Shown one piece after another: positions 1-8,708 of a DNA stretch of 64,000 nucleotides (the stretch's first letter is position 1; every line of letters starts with the position of its first letter). The notes beneath the pieces are model-generated. The model did not search any database and had not been told where the DNA came from. It was given only the letters and a program-made list of their open reading frames with translations. This DNA is from DASUAS01 sp963819475 (GTDB taxonomy: Bacteria > Actinomycetota > Acidimicrobiia > IMCC26256 > DASPTH01), in assembly GCA_963819475.1 (NCBI GenBank), contig CAWFWE010000001.1, positions 310,001-374,000 on the forward strand. The letters are read 5' to 3'. The translations under genes were made by a program, and so were the position numbers.

Positions 1-150
1 CAGGAGCCGGAAGCGATGCGGGCGGCGTTGGCCCGTCACGACGCGATCTTGCGTGAGGGGGTCGCCGCGTATGGCGGTTTCGTGGTGAAGGGCCGCGGCG
101 ACGGTGTGCACGCGGTGTTTGTGACCGCGGACGCGCCGTATTGGCCAGCC
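1..150 (+). pseudogene. class III nucleotidyl cyclase fragment
   Basis: The frame is open from the first base and reads LARHDAILREGVAAYGG followed by GDGVHAVF. This is the typical start of a class III adenylate/guanylate cyclase catalytic domain (helix, then the metal-binding GD strand). After about residue 45 the similarity stops and the frame continues with low-complexity sequence to a stop at 603. Such domains run about 170 residues, so most of the catalytic core, including the second metal aspartate and the transition-state residues, is absent. The N-terminal part lies outside the window. I read it as a truncated gene or the edge of a rearrangement. A real C-terminal truncation in a longer regulator is possible but unlikely. 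Confidence 0.55.
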
Positions 151-182
151 TGCCGGCCGATCGGGCGCGAGCGCGTGGTTGA

Positions 183-332
183 CCATGTCCGGTCGTCGTG
201 TCCCACAGCAACACCTTTCCTTTGCCCGTCGGGACGGTCCGCGTGTGGAACGACGACGGCATGTTGTGCGGGACTGCGCTCTCGACGATGCTCTGGCTCT
301 CCGACGATGCCATCACCGGACCCCGCAGATGA
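183..332 (+). pseudogene. possible hot-dog thioesterase C-terminal fragment
   Basis: A short reading frame without a good start ends in VRVWNDDGMLCGTALSTMLW and a short tail. The pattern of a strand, a DG turn, then L-A/G-T-A-x-x-T resembles the last strands of acyl-CoA thioesterases of the hot-dog fold. It directly follows the cyclase fragment in a different frame, so the first few hundred bases look like stitched remnants of two genes. The match is short, and I could not confirm a family from about 30 residues. Confidence 0.2.
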
Positions 333-443
333 GTACACGAGGAGCAGCGCGTCCGTTCGCCGGGGGCCGGCCTGTGCCTCAGGCTGTCATGACCGGCGGT
401 GTTCCCGCCCCGACCGAACTGCTCCAACACTGCGCCATCGAGC

Positions 444-1379
444 TCATGCGCCCGCACTCAGCAGTCGTCTGACCTCGACCGCCCCGGCGACCGCGGTCTC
501 GACGTCAGGTGACTGCTGCACGAGGTTGAACGTCGTGCATCCGGCCTCGACGTACGGGACCAGGAACTCCGCGATGTCGGCCGGCGTGCCCGACGGCGAG
601 TAGCGCTCGAAGCGTTCGAACGGGATCTGGTAGAAGCGCTCCATCGCCGTCGACACGAGCGTGCGGGCTTCGGCACGGTCGTCCGAGATGCCGCACCAGA
701 CCTGCATGGCATGCGCGCGGGGGTGGTCGGCGCGCCCGGCAGCGGCGGCCTGCTCGTCGATCGACGCCACCACCTCGGCGTAGCGCCTCGCCGAGTTCCA
801 CACGCCGATCCAACCGTCACCGAGCTGCGCGGCGCGCCGCACCGCGGCATCGGACCGTCCACCGACGATCAACGGCACCGGCGAGCGCGGCGCCGGCACG
901 ATGAGCGCGTCGTCCAGGTCGAAGAACTCGCCGTGGAACGTGACCGGCTTGCCCGTGAGCAGCGAGCGCAGCACCTGCAGGCACTCGTCCATGCGGCGGC
1001 CGCGTGTTCGCGGGTCGACACCACAAACCGTGTACTCGTGCGGGTCCTCACCACCGATGCCGAGCCCGAGCACGAGTCGCCCCGGCGCGAGCAGCTCGAG
1101 GTCGGCGACCTGGCGAGCGACGAGCGTCGGATGGCGAAGCGGGAGCAGGTAGACCGCCACGTAGATCGGGATCGTGGCGTCGGCCATCGCGAGCGCGGTC
1201 GCGCTCAGGAGACCGTCCGTGCCCGCGCCCACGAAGAAGCTCACGTGGTCGGCGGTGCACACGTGATCGAGACCGGCGGCCGCCGCGGCGCGCACGAAGG
1301 TGATCACGGTCTCCGGGGCGGGGGTCGGTCCTTGGAGCGGCGGGAACGCGCCGAGTCGGATCAGTGGCATGCCCCTCAT
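444..1379 (-). CDS. LLM-class (F420-type) oxidoreductase
   Basis: Bacterial luciferase-like monooxygenase fold, 311 residues, the usual length for the actinobacterial F420-dependent group. Visible features are the N-terminal strand RLGAFPP, the DHVSF segment near residue 45, the conserved LAPGRLVLGLGIGGEDPHEY block, and the PVPLIVGGRSDAAVRRAAQLGDGW region that closes the barrel. Such enzymes oxidise or reduce small organic substrates with F420 or FMN; the substrate cannot be read from sequence. The ATG at 1379 has a GAGG five bases upstream; an in-frame ATG lies three codons later. It is divergent from the small membrane protein at 1478. Confidence 0.85.
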   Translation of the reverse strand: MRGMPLIRLGAFPPLQGPTPAPETVITFVRAAAAAGLDHVCTADHVSFFVGAGTDGLLSATALAMADATIPIYVAVYLLPLRHPTLVARQVADLELLAPGRLVLGLGIGGEDPHEYTVCGVDPRTRGRRMDECLQVLRSLLTGKPVTFHGEFFDLDDALIVPAPRSPVPLIVGGRSDAAVRRAAQLGDGWIGVWNSARRYAEVVASIDEQAAAAGRADHPRAHAMQVWCGISDDRAEARTLVSTAMERFYQIPFERFERYSPSGTPADIAEFLVPYVEAGCTTFNLVQQSPDVETAVAGAVEVRRLLSAGA

Positions 1380-1477
1380 TCAACCTCAGCCGGCTGAAGT
1401 GGCGCCGAGGCTTTCGGTCGGGCGCCGTTCGGCGAGCGCGAGCGGCAGTTCCGTCTTCGCATGAGATGCTTGCGCCG

Positions 1478-1981
1478 ATGACGGAGACGCACGATTCGGT
1501 CGCGAGTTCGCGCCTGTACGTGTTGGGGCTCGCGGCCCTGACCATCGCGATGGCCGTTCTCGCGGTGGCGAGTGCAGTAGCGGTGTCTGTTGTCGCCTTC
1601 GGGTTCTTCGCAGGGTTGGCGCTCATGGCCGGCTGGGGTGTGTTCCGCACCTGCTATCGGGTCGAGCTGAGCGACGGGTACCTCACGATGCGATATCTGT
1701 ACCGGCGTCGAGTGGTACGTCTGGACGCGGTTCGCGGGATACGGCTCGTCGACTCGGATGACGACAGCCCGACAAAGTTCGAGGTCTCACTCGACGACGG
1801 CTCACACTTTCGGGTTACGGCGAACAGATCGACACGGCCGATGATGGAGTCAATCGCCCGACGCCGGCCGGATGTCGTCGTCGTCGGCGACATCACACCG
1901 GCGACCAAGCTCCCGCTTCCTCCGCGGACGCGCTCGGACGACACGTTTTGGTCACGCAAGACCCGCCCGAGCGGTGAGTGA
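1478..1981 (+). CDS. small membrane protein with PH-like domain
   Basis: 167 residues. Residues about 8-50 form two hydrophobic helices (GLAALTIAMAVLAVASAVAV and a following FGFFAGLALMAGW). The soluble half YRVELSDGYLTMRYLYRRRV...VRGIRLVD...FEVSLDDGSHFRVTANR is typical of the bacterial PH-like (bPH) domains of actinobacterial membrane proteins. The start was placed at ATG 1478 because the upstream in-frame codons have no homologous character and would put a basic tail before the first helix. The C-terminal 35 residues are polar and low complexity. Function unknown; probably a peripheral component of the cytoplasmic membrane. It converges with the amidohydrolase gene ending at 2006. Confidence 0.6.
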   Translation: MTETHDSVASSRLYVLGLAALTIAMAVLAVASAVAVSVVAFGFFAGLALMAGWGVFRTCYRVELSDGYLTMRYLYRRRVVRLDAVRGIRLVDSDDDSPTKFEVSLDDGSHFRVTANRSTRPMMESIARRRPDVVVVGDITPATKLPLPPRTRSDDTFWSRKTRPSGE

Positions 1982-2005
1982 GCACGGGTGAAGGTGACCC
2001 GGCGG

Positions 2006-3685
2006 TCAGGACGCCGGCTGCGCGCCGCGGACGAGGCGACCGGGCAGCGCGCCTGTGGACTCACCGTCGCGCATGACCACCTCGCCGGCGACGAGCGTCG
2101 CTCGGTAGCCGGTGGCGCGCTGAACCAGCCGTCGCCCGCCGGCGGGCAGGTCGTGGACCATCTCGACCGTGCCCACACCGATCGCGTCGAGATCGACGAG
2201 GTTCATGTCTGCGCGCCGGCCCCGTGCGAGCACACCGCGGTCGTGGAGACCGACGAGCGCGGCGGTCGCCGCGCACTGGCGCTGCACGATCCACTCGATC
2301 GGTAGGCGATCGCCGCTCGACGCGTCGCGTCCCCAATATTCGAGGAGGTACGTCGGAAAGCTGCCGTCGCAGATGGCCGAGCAGTGGGCTCCGGCGTCGC
2401 CGAGCCCGGGAACGGTGAGCGGGTGCACGAGCATTTCGCGGGTCGCGACGAGGTCACCGGCGGTGAAGTTCATGACCGGGGCGTAGAGCGCGCCGGAGCC
2501 GCCGCCGTCCACCAGGGCGTCGTACGCACCCGCGACGTCGAGCGCCTCGTCGGCCCGTCGGTCGTAGCGCGGTCGCTCGTCGAGCGCGAAGACGTACGGG
2601 AAGTGCTCCATGATTCGAGGTGACTCACCGAGCTCGGTGAGCACCGCGGTGCGGACGTCCGGTTCGCGTAGGCGGGCGACGCGCTCGTCAATCGGGAGTG
2701 GCGCCAGCTGCTGGTAGGTAGGCGACTCAACCAGCGGATGGAGACGACCGTCGAGCTTCATCGAGATCCCAATCGGCCGGGCTGCCACCTGCCCGCGGAG
2801 CTGTACGCCGTCGGCGACGGCGCCGACGATGAGGTCGAGCAGCGCTCGGTACGCGTCGGGATCGTGCTCGGGACGCTGCAGCGTCGTAATCGACATCGGC
2901 CGGCCGCTCACCTCCGACATCGCGCGCATGAGCGCGAACTCGCCGTGGAGGTCGTCGAGGTCGGAGATGATCTCGAACACGCCCTGTCCGGTCGCTCCGA
3001 TCGCGTGCGCGATCCCGAGCAGCTCGTCGGAGGTCGCGGTGAGGCTGGGCGTGGGGCTACCGTCCGACGAGCGGTGCACGACGGTCCGAGACGTCGAGAA
3101 GCCGAGCGCGCCGGCGCGGATCGCCTCGGCCGCGAGGCGGCCCATGGTCTCGATCTCGTCGGGCGTCGGCACTTCCGTGTGGTCGGCGCCGCGGTCACCC
3201 ATCACATAGGTGCGCAAGGCGGCATGGGGAACCTGCGCGCCGAAGTCGAGCGCGTGCGGAGTCGAGTCGACGACGTCGAGGTACTCGGGGAAGCTCTCCC
3301 ATCCCCACGAGATGCCTTCGTGCAACGCGGTGCCGGGGATGTCCTCCACGCCTTCCATGAGCCGGATCAAGAAGTCGTGGCGATCGGAGCGCACGGGAGC
3401 GAAACCCACACCGCAGTTGCCCATCACAACGGTCGTGACGCCCTGCCACGACGACGGCGTGAGGAAGGGGTCCCACGTCACCTGGCCGTCGTAGTGCGTG
3501 TGCACGTCGACCCACCCGGGTGTTACCAGTAGGCCGTCGGCATCGAGCTCTTCGCGGCCCGTCGCGCGGACTTCGCCGACGCTCGTGACGACTCCATCGT
3601 CGATCGCGACATCGGCGACGCGGGCCGCACCACCGGTGCCGTCCACCACGGTGCCGCCCCGGACCACCAGGTCGTGATCGGTCAT
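2006..3685 (-). CDS. N-acyl-D-amino-acid deacylase family amidohydrolase
   Basis: 559 residues, the full length of D-aminoacylase-type amidohydrolases. The N-terminal beta domain begins DLVVRGGTVVDGTGG. The metal site starts at VDVHTHYDGQVTWDP (HxH near residue 65), followed by GVTTVVMGNCGVGFAPVR, in which the Cys is a family hallmark, and the late GDAGAHCSAICDGSF aspartate/histidine motif. These enzymes hydrolyse N-acyl-D-amino acids or related cyclic amides in the cytosol. The divergent molybdopterin oxidoreductase at 3842 suggests a shared promoter in the 156-base gap. The true substrate is uncertain because this superfamily is broadly annotated. Confidence 0.85.
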   Translation of the reverse strand: MTDHDLVVRGGTVVDGTGGAARVADVAIDDGVVTSVGEVRATGREELDADGLLVTPGWVDVHTHYDGQVTWDPFLTPSSWQGVTTVVMGNCGVGFAPVRSDRHDFLIRLMEGVEDIPGTALHEGISWGWESFPEYLDVVDSTPHALDFGAQVPHAALRTYVMGDRGADHTEVPTPDEIETMGRLAAEAIRAGALGFSTSRTVVHRSSDGSPTPSLTATSDELLGIAHAIGATGQGVFEIISDLDDLHGEFALMRAMSEVSGRPMSITTLQRPEHDPDAYRALLDLIVGAVADGVQLRGQVAARPIGISMKLDGRLHPLVESPTYQQLAPLPIDERVARLREPDVRTAVLTELGESPRIMEHFPYVFALDERPRYDRRADEALDVAGAYDALVDGGGSGALYAPVMNFTAGDLVATREMLVHPLTVPGLGDAGAHCSAICDGSFPTYLLEYWGRDASSGDRLPIEWIVQRQCAATAALVGLHDRGVLARGRRADMNLVDLDAIGVGTVEMVHDLPAGGRRLVQRATGYRATLVAGEVVMRDGESTGALPGRLVRGAQPAS

Positions 3686-3841
3686 CGGGCCATTGCCCTC
3701 TCGTAGCGCCGGTTGTTCGGAACCGATGCTACTTCTCGCCTACAGGGATGTCGCTTGTTCGAGCCGCGTCGGCGGCGGCAAGGCGCCGCCTGCTCGGCGG
3801 ACCTCACTCCGGCGCCCCGTGGTGCCCTACGATCCGAAACG

Positions 3842-5848
3842 GTGAGCACGTCGACGACGCATCGCACGTTCTGTCGCATCTGCATCGCCGCCTGCGGCCT
3901 GCTCGTGACGGCAGACGGCGACCGCATAGTAGACGTCAAGGGTGATCCCGACCATCCGCTCTCGCGCGGGTACACGTGTTCGAAGGGGCGTGCCCTCGCC
4001 GCCGCGCACCACGAGCGCCACCGTCTCGGTGACTGTCTCGTGCGTCGGGATGGTGCTTTGGTTTCCGTCGCCTGGCGGGAGTGCGTCGACGACCTCTCGG
4101 GTGTGCTCGCCGACGTCGTCGCCGCTCACGGCTCCGATGCGGTCGGGTTCTTCCTGGGTGGCGGCGGTTACCAGGACACCGCGGCCTACTGGGCGGCTCG
4201 GAGGCTGCAGTCGCGACTCGGGACGGCGCAGCGCTACAGCGACGTGACCGTCGACTCTGCAGCCAAGACCCTCGTCACCGAGCTGATGGCCGGCACTCCG
4301 TCGCTCGTTCCCCACGTGTCCTCCGATGCGAAGCTGCTCTTGCTCGTGGGCACGAACCCGGTCATCTCCCACGGACAGACGACCACGTACGCCGATCCCG
4401 TAGCGCGACTGCGGGAAGCGCGCCGCCGCGGACAGGTGTGGGTACTCGATCCGCGCATCACCGAATCGGCGCGACTCGCCGACCATCACCTTTCAGTGCG
4501 AGCGGGGACCGACTACGCCGTGCTCGCGTTCCTCGTGCGCGAGCAGTTCAGGGTAGGACTCGATCGCACTGCACTGGGCGAGCGCGCGCGAAACGCGGAA
4601 GCCCTGGAGGAGACGGTCGCGCCGTTCGATCGCGAGCGCGTCGCCGCGATCACCGGCGTCCCACCGCGCGCCCTCGGCGAACTCGCGGATGCCGTGCGGC
4701 GAGCGGGAAAGCTCGCCATCGTGACCGGCACCGGTGTCACCATGTCTGCCGGCGGCAACGCCGTGGAGTGGTTGGCGTGGGCACTGCTGGTGCTCACTGG
4801 TTCGTTCGACCATCCCGGTGGCATGTGGTTCAACCCCGGATACTTCGCGCAGCTCGACGTGCGCGACGCGCTCCCCGCGAGCGCGCTGCCGTCGCCGGGT
4901 CCACCGTCTCGTCCTGACATTCCGACGCTGCTGGGAGAGTGGCCCGCTGCACTCATCGCCGAGGAGATCGAGGAAGGACGCCTGCGGGCACTGGTCGTGC
5001 TGAGCGGCAACATCGTCACCGCGCTCCCGGACACCGAACGCCTGCTCGCGGCTCTGGACCGACTCGACGCCCTCGTGGTCCTCGAGACGATGCACACCGA
5101 GACCGTCGAGCTCGCGACCCACGTCATCGCGTGTCCCGATCAACTCGAGCGAAGCGACCTCCCGACGCTCGACCTCTTCTCGTCGGCCGTGTCGACGCAG
5201 TACACCGCGCCAGTGGTGCCGCGCCCGCCGTCGTTGGTCTCGATGTGGCGCTCGATCGTCGAGATCGGGCTCGCGCTCGGCGTCGATCTCTTCGGAGACG
5301 GCACCGACCCGGATCGCGCCGATGACGACGACGTGCTGGCTCGCATCGCGCGTGGCCGCGACTTCGACGGTCTGCGGGCGGCGAACGCGCCGGTCGTCGC
5401 CGCGCCCGCCGTGTACAACTGGGCCGAGCGGCGACTGCCGCAGGGCGGTTGGGACCTCGCGCCGGTCCCGCTGGTCGAGCAGTTCGCGACGTTCCGCGTA
5501 CCCGTCGAAGACGACACGACGTTCGTCGTCACTCCGCGCCGCCAACCGCGTCACATGAACGGACAACACTTCACGGACGGAGACGAGCCCACGGCGCTGC
5601 TCCACCCCGCGGACGCCGTCGCCGTCGCCATCGCCGACGGCGACCTGGTCGAGATCGCCTCCGCCACGGGAGTACTGCGGTTGCGCGCACGCGTCACGGA
5701 GGCAACCGCACGGGGTGCGGTCTCCGTGCCGCATGGATGGGGCGACACCAACATCAACCGGCTCATGAGCTCCCGCGAGCTCGACCCGCTCACCGGGATG
5801 CCGCGCCTGTCGGGAACGCCGGTCACGATCCGGTGCGTGACATCATGA
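3842..5848 (+). CDS. molybdopterin oxidoreductase with 4Fe-4S domain
   Basis: 668 residues from a GTG; the frame is open further upstream but without family sequence. The N-terminus carries the cluster motif CRICIAAC...YTCSKG (C-x2-C-x3-C-xn-C), then the Mo-bisMGD fold: FLGGGGYQDTAAYWAARRL, LLLVGTNPVISHGQTT, VLDPRITESA and ATHVIACPDQLER. The C-terminal dinucleotide-binding domain has TPRRQPRHMNGQ and VSVPHGWGDTNINRLM. It belongs to the DMSO-reductase/formate-dehydrogenase-like family. No TGA occurs inside the frame, so this is not a selenocysteine enzyme. The residue binding molybdenum is not obvious. No separate electron-transfer subunit is adjacent. It overlaps the next gene by an ATGA junction, so the two are probably translated together. 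Confidence 0.85.
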   Translation: MSTSTTHRTFCRICIAACGLLVTADGDRIVDVKGDPDHPLSRGYTCSKGRALAAAHHERHRLGDCLVRRDGALVSVAWRECVDDLSGVLADVVAAHGSDAVGFFLGGGGYQDTAAYWAARRLQSRLGTAQRYSDVTVDSAAKTLVTELMAGTPSLVPHVSSDAKLLLLVGTNPVISHGQTTTYADPVARLREARRRGQVWVLDPRITESARLADHHLSVRAGTDYAVLAFLVREQFRVGLDRTALGERARNAEALEETVAPFDRERVAAITGVPPRALGELADAVRRAGKLAIVTGTGVTMSAGGNAVEWLAWALLVLTGSFDHPGGMWFNPGYFAQLDVRDALPASALPSPGPPSRPDIPTLLGEWPAALIAEEIEEGRLRALVVLSGNIVTALPDTERLLAALDRLDALVVLETMHTETVELATHVIACPDQLERSDLPTLDLFSSAVSTQYTAPVVPRPPSLVSMWRSIVEIGLALGVDLFGDGTDPDRADDDDVLARIARGRDFDGLRAANAPVVAAPAVYNWAERRLPQGGWDLAPVPLVEQFATFRVPVEDDTTFVVTPRRQPRHMNGQHFTDGDEPTALLHPADAVAVAIADGDLVEIASATGVLRLRARVTEATARGAVSVPHGWGDTNINRLMSSRELDPLTGMPRLSGTPVTIRCVTS

Positions 5849-6771
5849 CCGCCTTGCAGACGGCTGTCCTGGGTCGCACCGGGGTCGAGGTCACGAAGCT
5901 CGGCTTCGGTGCCATGGAGCTGCACGCCAGCATGGGTGAAGACGCGGCGGCCCAGCTGCTCAACGCGGTGCTCGATGCCGGGATCACGATGGTCGACACG
6001 TCTCCGGACTACGGGCTGTCAGAGGAATTCATCGGTGCAGGCATCTCTCACCGGCGTGATGAGTACTTCCTCGCAAGCAAGTGCGGTTGCCAGGTCGATC
6101 CTCCGCCTCCACCCGACCGCTTCCCGGATCACACCTTCACGAGAGCGAACCTCCGAGCAGCCGTCGAGCAGAGCTTGCGCAGGATGCGGACCGACCGTCT
6201 CGATCTCGTGCAGGTGCACTTGAGCCCTTCTCGCGCGGTCCTGGAAGAGCACGATTCGATCGCCGAGTTGCTGGCGTTGCGCGACGAGGGCAAGGTCCGG
6301 TTCATCGGGATGTCGGGCAACCTCCCGCACCTCGTGGAGCACATCGACATGGGTGTGTTCGACGTGTTCCAGATCCCGTATTCCGCCCTCGAGCGAGAAC
6401 ACGAGCAGCTCATCACGAAGGCGGCCGGCGCAGGTGCAGGGACGATCATCCGCGGCGGGGTCGCCCGCGGTGTTCCCGCGGCGCTGCCCGCACGCTACGC
6501 CAGGTTGCCGGAGGCAATGCGCGCCGGCCTCGAACGGTCTCTGGAGGAACGGCAGACTCGGTGGCGGGCGGCCGAACGCGACCTCGACGACATCCTCGAC
6601 GGCATGCCCCGAATGGAATTCCTCTTGCGTTTCACGCTGTCGCACCCCGACATGCACACCACCATCGTCGGCACGTCACGAGCTGCGCACCTCGCCGAGA
6701 ACGTGGCCGCCGCACGCAAGGGACCACTGCCCTCGGACGACTACGAGCGGGCGCGCCAACGCCTGGGTTGA
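5845..6771 (+). CDS. aldo/keto reductase
   Basis: 308 residues, NADPH-dependent (beta/alpha)8 reductase. The N-terminus AVLGRTGVEVTKLGFGAMEL is characteristic. Tetrad residues appear as D and Y in MVDTSPDYGLSEEFIG, K in FLASKCG, and H in VQVHLSPSR. The C-terminal cofactor-binding segment reads HPDMHTTIVGTSRAAHLAENV. The ATG overlaps the stop of the molybdopterin oxidoreductase (ATGA), which fixes the start and implies coupling. It probably reduces an aldehyde or ketone made or used in the same short operon; the substrate is unknown. Confidence 0.85.
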   Translation: MTALQTAVLGRTGVEVTKLGFGAMELHASMGEDAAAQLLNAVLDAGITMVDTSPDYGLSEEFIGAGISHRRDEYFLASKCGCQVDPPPPPDRFPDHTFTRANLRAAVEQSLRRMRTDRLDLVQVHLSPSRAVLEEHDSIAELLALRDEGKVRFIGMSGNLPHLVEHIDMGVFDVFQIPYSALEREHEQLITKAAGAGAGTIIRGGVARGVPAALPARYARLPEAMRAGLERSLEERQTRWRAAERDLDDILDGMPRMEFLLRFTLSHPDMHTTIVGTSRAAHLAENVAAARKGPLPSDDYERARQRLG

Positions 6772-6798
6772 CCGTCGTCGCCGAAGGATGCCTTGCTC

Positions 6799-7427
6799 GT
6801 GAGCACTGAAGCTCTCCTCGACGAACTGGGGTTTCCCGAAGGGCCGCGCTGGCACGCGGGTCGCCTGTGGTTCTCCGACTTCCACCACCGGAAGTGCGCT
6901 CGGTCAGTCCGGCCGGCGACGTTCGGGTCGAGCTCGAGCCGGACGACGTCCCGTCCGGCTTGGGCTGGGATCCCAGCGGCAATCTGCTCGTGGTCTCGAT
7001 GATGCGGCGCCAGCTGCTGCGCGTGGGCGCGACCACCGAGATCGTGGCCGATCTCGCTCCGTGGACGGTGCTGGGAGCCAACGACATGGCCGTCGACAGC
7101 CGTGGACGCGCCTACATCGGCAACTTCGGGTACGACTTCGTCAGCGGCGAGGAACCCCGAGCGACCGCGCTCGTACTCGTCGACGAGCGAGGGCGAGCCG
7201 GGCCGGTGACGCCAGTCGAGCTCATCTGCCCGAATGGGATCGTGGTCGATGAGGGAGGCCAACGTGTGCTCGTCGCCGAGACGTTCGGACACCGGATCAG
7301 CGTGTACGAGCTGCGAGACGACGGCGCGTTGACGAACCGGCGCGTCTTCGCCTGCAGCGCCCCCGGGATCGGCGCAGCCGACCCGGGACGGGGCCGCATC
7401 GAGGTCACCCTGGTCGCAAGCGCCTGA
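6799..7427 (+). pseudogene. SMP-30/gluconolactonase-like gene, frameshifted and internally deleted
   Basis: From GTG 6799 the frame reads ALLDELGFPEGPRWHAGRLW, the standard start of an SMP-30/gluconolactonase/LRE beta-propeller. At about 6893-6896 one base is missing. The next frame continues with VRSVSPAGDVRVELE, DDVPSGLGWDPSGNLLVVSM, GANDMAVDSRGRAYIGNFGYD and CPNGIVVDEGGQRVLVAETF. After RRVFA the normal PDGI...WVA blade is missing, and the protein jumps to SAPGIGAADPGRGRIEVT, which looks like the authentic C-terminus. The total is about 210 residues against the usual 280-300. So there are two lesions: a 1-base deletion and an apparent in-frame internal deletion. It follows the aldo/keto reductase by 27 bases and was probably the third gene of that operon. 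Confidence 0.7.
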
Positions 7428-7440
7428 CCCCTGGCCAGAA

Positions 7441-7452
7441 AGCTCTAGAGCT
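7441..7452. promoter_or_regulatory. 12-bp perfect palindrome upstream of P450 gene
   Basis: AGCTCTAGAGCT is a perfect palindrome 31 bases before the P450 start at 7484, inside the 56-base gap after the broken SMP-30 gene. Its position fits an operator or a core promoter overlap. A 12-bp palindrome can also arise by chance, and no regulator gene is adjacent. Confidence 0.3.
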
Positions 7453-7483
7453 ATTACGCTCGCCATCGGAAGGGGGTGGACCA

Positions 7484-8707
7484 ATGGACAGGATCGTCCG
7501 CACGACGATCGACGGCCTGAACTTGTTGGATGGTTCGTGGTACGCCGAGGACCCGCACAGCATCTTCGACGAGATGCGGAGGACCGAGCCCGTCCACTAC
7601 GACCCGGTCGGTGCGGTGTGGGGCATCTTCAAGCACGCCGACGTGCTCACCGTCGAGAAGGACGCGAAGACGTTCTCGAGCCATCGCGCGCCACGGCCGC
7701 ACGGCGAGCACCTCCCGATGATGATCTCCATGGACGATCCCGAGCATCAGCGCCGGCGGTCGCTGGTGAACCGCGGGTTCACGCCGAAGCGTGTCGCCGC
7801 ACACCAGCCGATGATGCGGCAGCTGTGCCGCGAGATCATCAACCGGGTGTGCGAGAAGGGCGGCTGCGACTTCGTCTGGGACATCGCCGCGCGGCTGCCG
7901 CTGTACGTGATCGCCGACCTCCTCGGCTATGAGCCCGATCTCTACGACGATCTCCTGAGGTGGTCGGAGGAGATGATGAGCCCGACGGCCGACGAGATGG
8001 TCACCCCGGAGCAGATCGCCGAGCGCATGCAGAGCACGAGCCGCACGATGGTCGAGTTCCGCGAGGCGCAGCTGAGGATCATCGCGGATCGGCGGAAGCA
8101 CCCCCGGGACGACGTGATGACGACGTTGTGCCAGGCCGAGATCGATGGTGCGCGCCTTGATGACGAGTCGATCGTCCAGGAGATGCTGCTGATCCTCATC
8201 GGCGGTGACGAGACGACCCGGCACGTGCTCAGCGGCGGGATGCTCGAGCTGATCAAGCACGCTGATCAGCGAGAGGCACTGCGCTCGGGCGCGGCCGACA
8301 TGGCGGTTGCCGCCGAGGAGATGATCCGGTGGAACTCGCCGGTGCAGAACATGGGCCGCACGGCCACGCGAGACGTGACGCTGCGCGGCCAGCGGATCAA
8401 GGAGGGCGACCAGCTCATGCTCTTCTACCCCTCGGCGAACCGTGACGAGGACGTCTTCGAGCACCCCCATGAGTTCGACGTCCGTCGGAGCCCGAACCCG
8501 CACGTCGCGTTCGGCATCGGGACTCACTTCTGCCTCGGCGCGTCGTTGGCCCGGCTCGAAGTGCGGATGATGATCGCCGAGGCGCTCCGCCGGTTGCCCG
8601 ACCTCGAGCTCGCCACCGAGGAACCCCTCCCGCGGCGGGCTTCGAACTTCGTGAGCGGGCTGGAGAGCATGCCCGTGACGTTCACGCCGACACCCGCCGA
8701 GGTGTGA
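7484..8707 (+). CDS. cytochrome P450
   Basis: 407 residues, soluble bacterial class I P450. Visible motifs are the I-helix LLILIGGDETTRHVLSGG, the K-helix EEMIRW (ExxR), the meander RSPNPHVAFG, and the heme loop AFGIGTHFCLGASLARLE with the thiolate cysteine. The pattern is close to the steroid/terpene-oxidising mycobacterial families (CYP125/142-like), but no family can be assigned by eye. GGAAGGGGGTGG upstream of the ATG is a strong ribosome binding site. It starts a five-gene plus-strand run; the phosphotransferase begins one base after its stop. No ferredoxin gene is adjacent, so redox partners must be elsewhere. Confidence 0.9.
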   Translation: MDRIVRTTIDGLNLLDGSWYAEDPHSIFDEMRRTEPVHYDPVGAVWGIFKHADVLTVEKDAKTFSSHRAPRPHGEHLPMMISMDDPEHQRRRSLVNRGFTPKRVAAHQPMMRQLCREIINRVCEKGGCDFVWDIAARLPLYVIADLLGYEPDLYDDLLRWSEEMMSPTADEMVTPEQIAERMQSTSRTMVEFREAQLRIIADRRKHPRDDVMTTLCQAEIDGARLDDESIVQEMLLILIGGDETTRHVLSGGMLELIKHADQREALRSGAADMAVAAEEMIRWNSPVQNMGRTATRDVTLRGQRIKEGDQLMLFYPSANRDEDVFEHPHEFDVRRSPNPHVAFGIGTHFCLGASLARLEVRMMIAEALRRLPDLELATEEPLPRRASNFVSGLESMPVTFTPTPAEV

Positions 8708-8708
8708 C

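Noticed and set aside
2738..3532. 264-residue plus-strand ORF
   Set aside because: Antisense shadow of the D-aminoacylase-type gene; composition typical of high-GC complementary frames.
3842..5848. molybdopterin oxidoreductase as a selenocysteine formate dehydrogenase
   Set aside because: The frame has no internal TGA.
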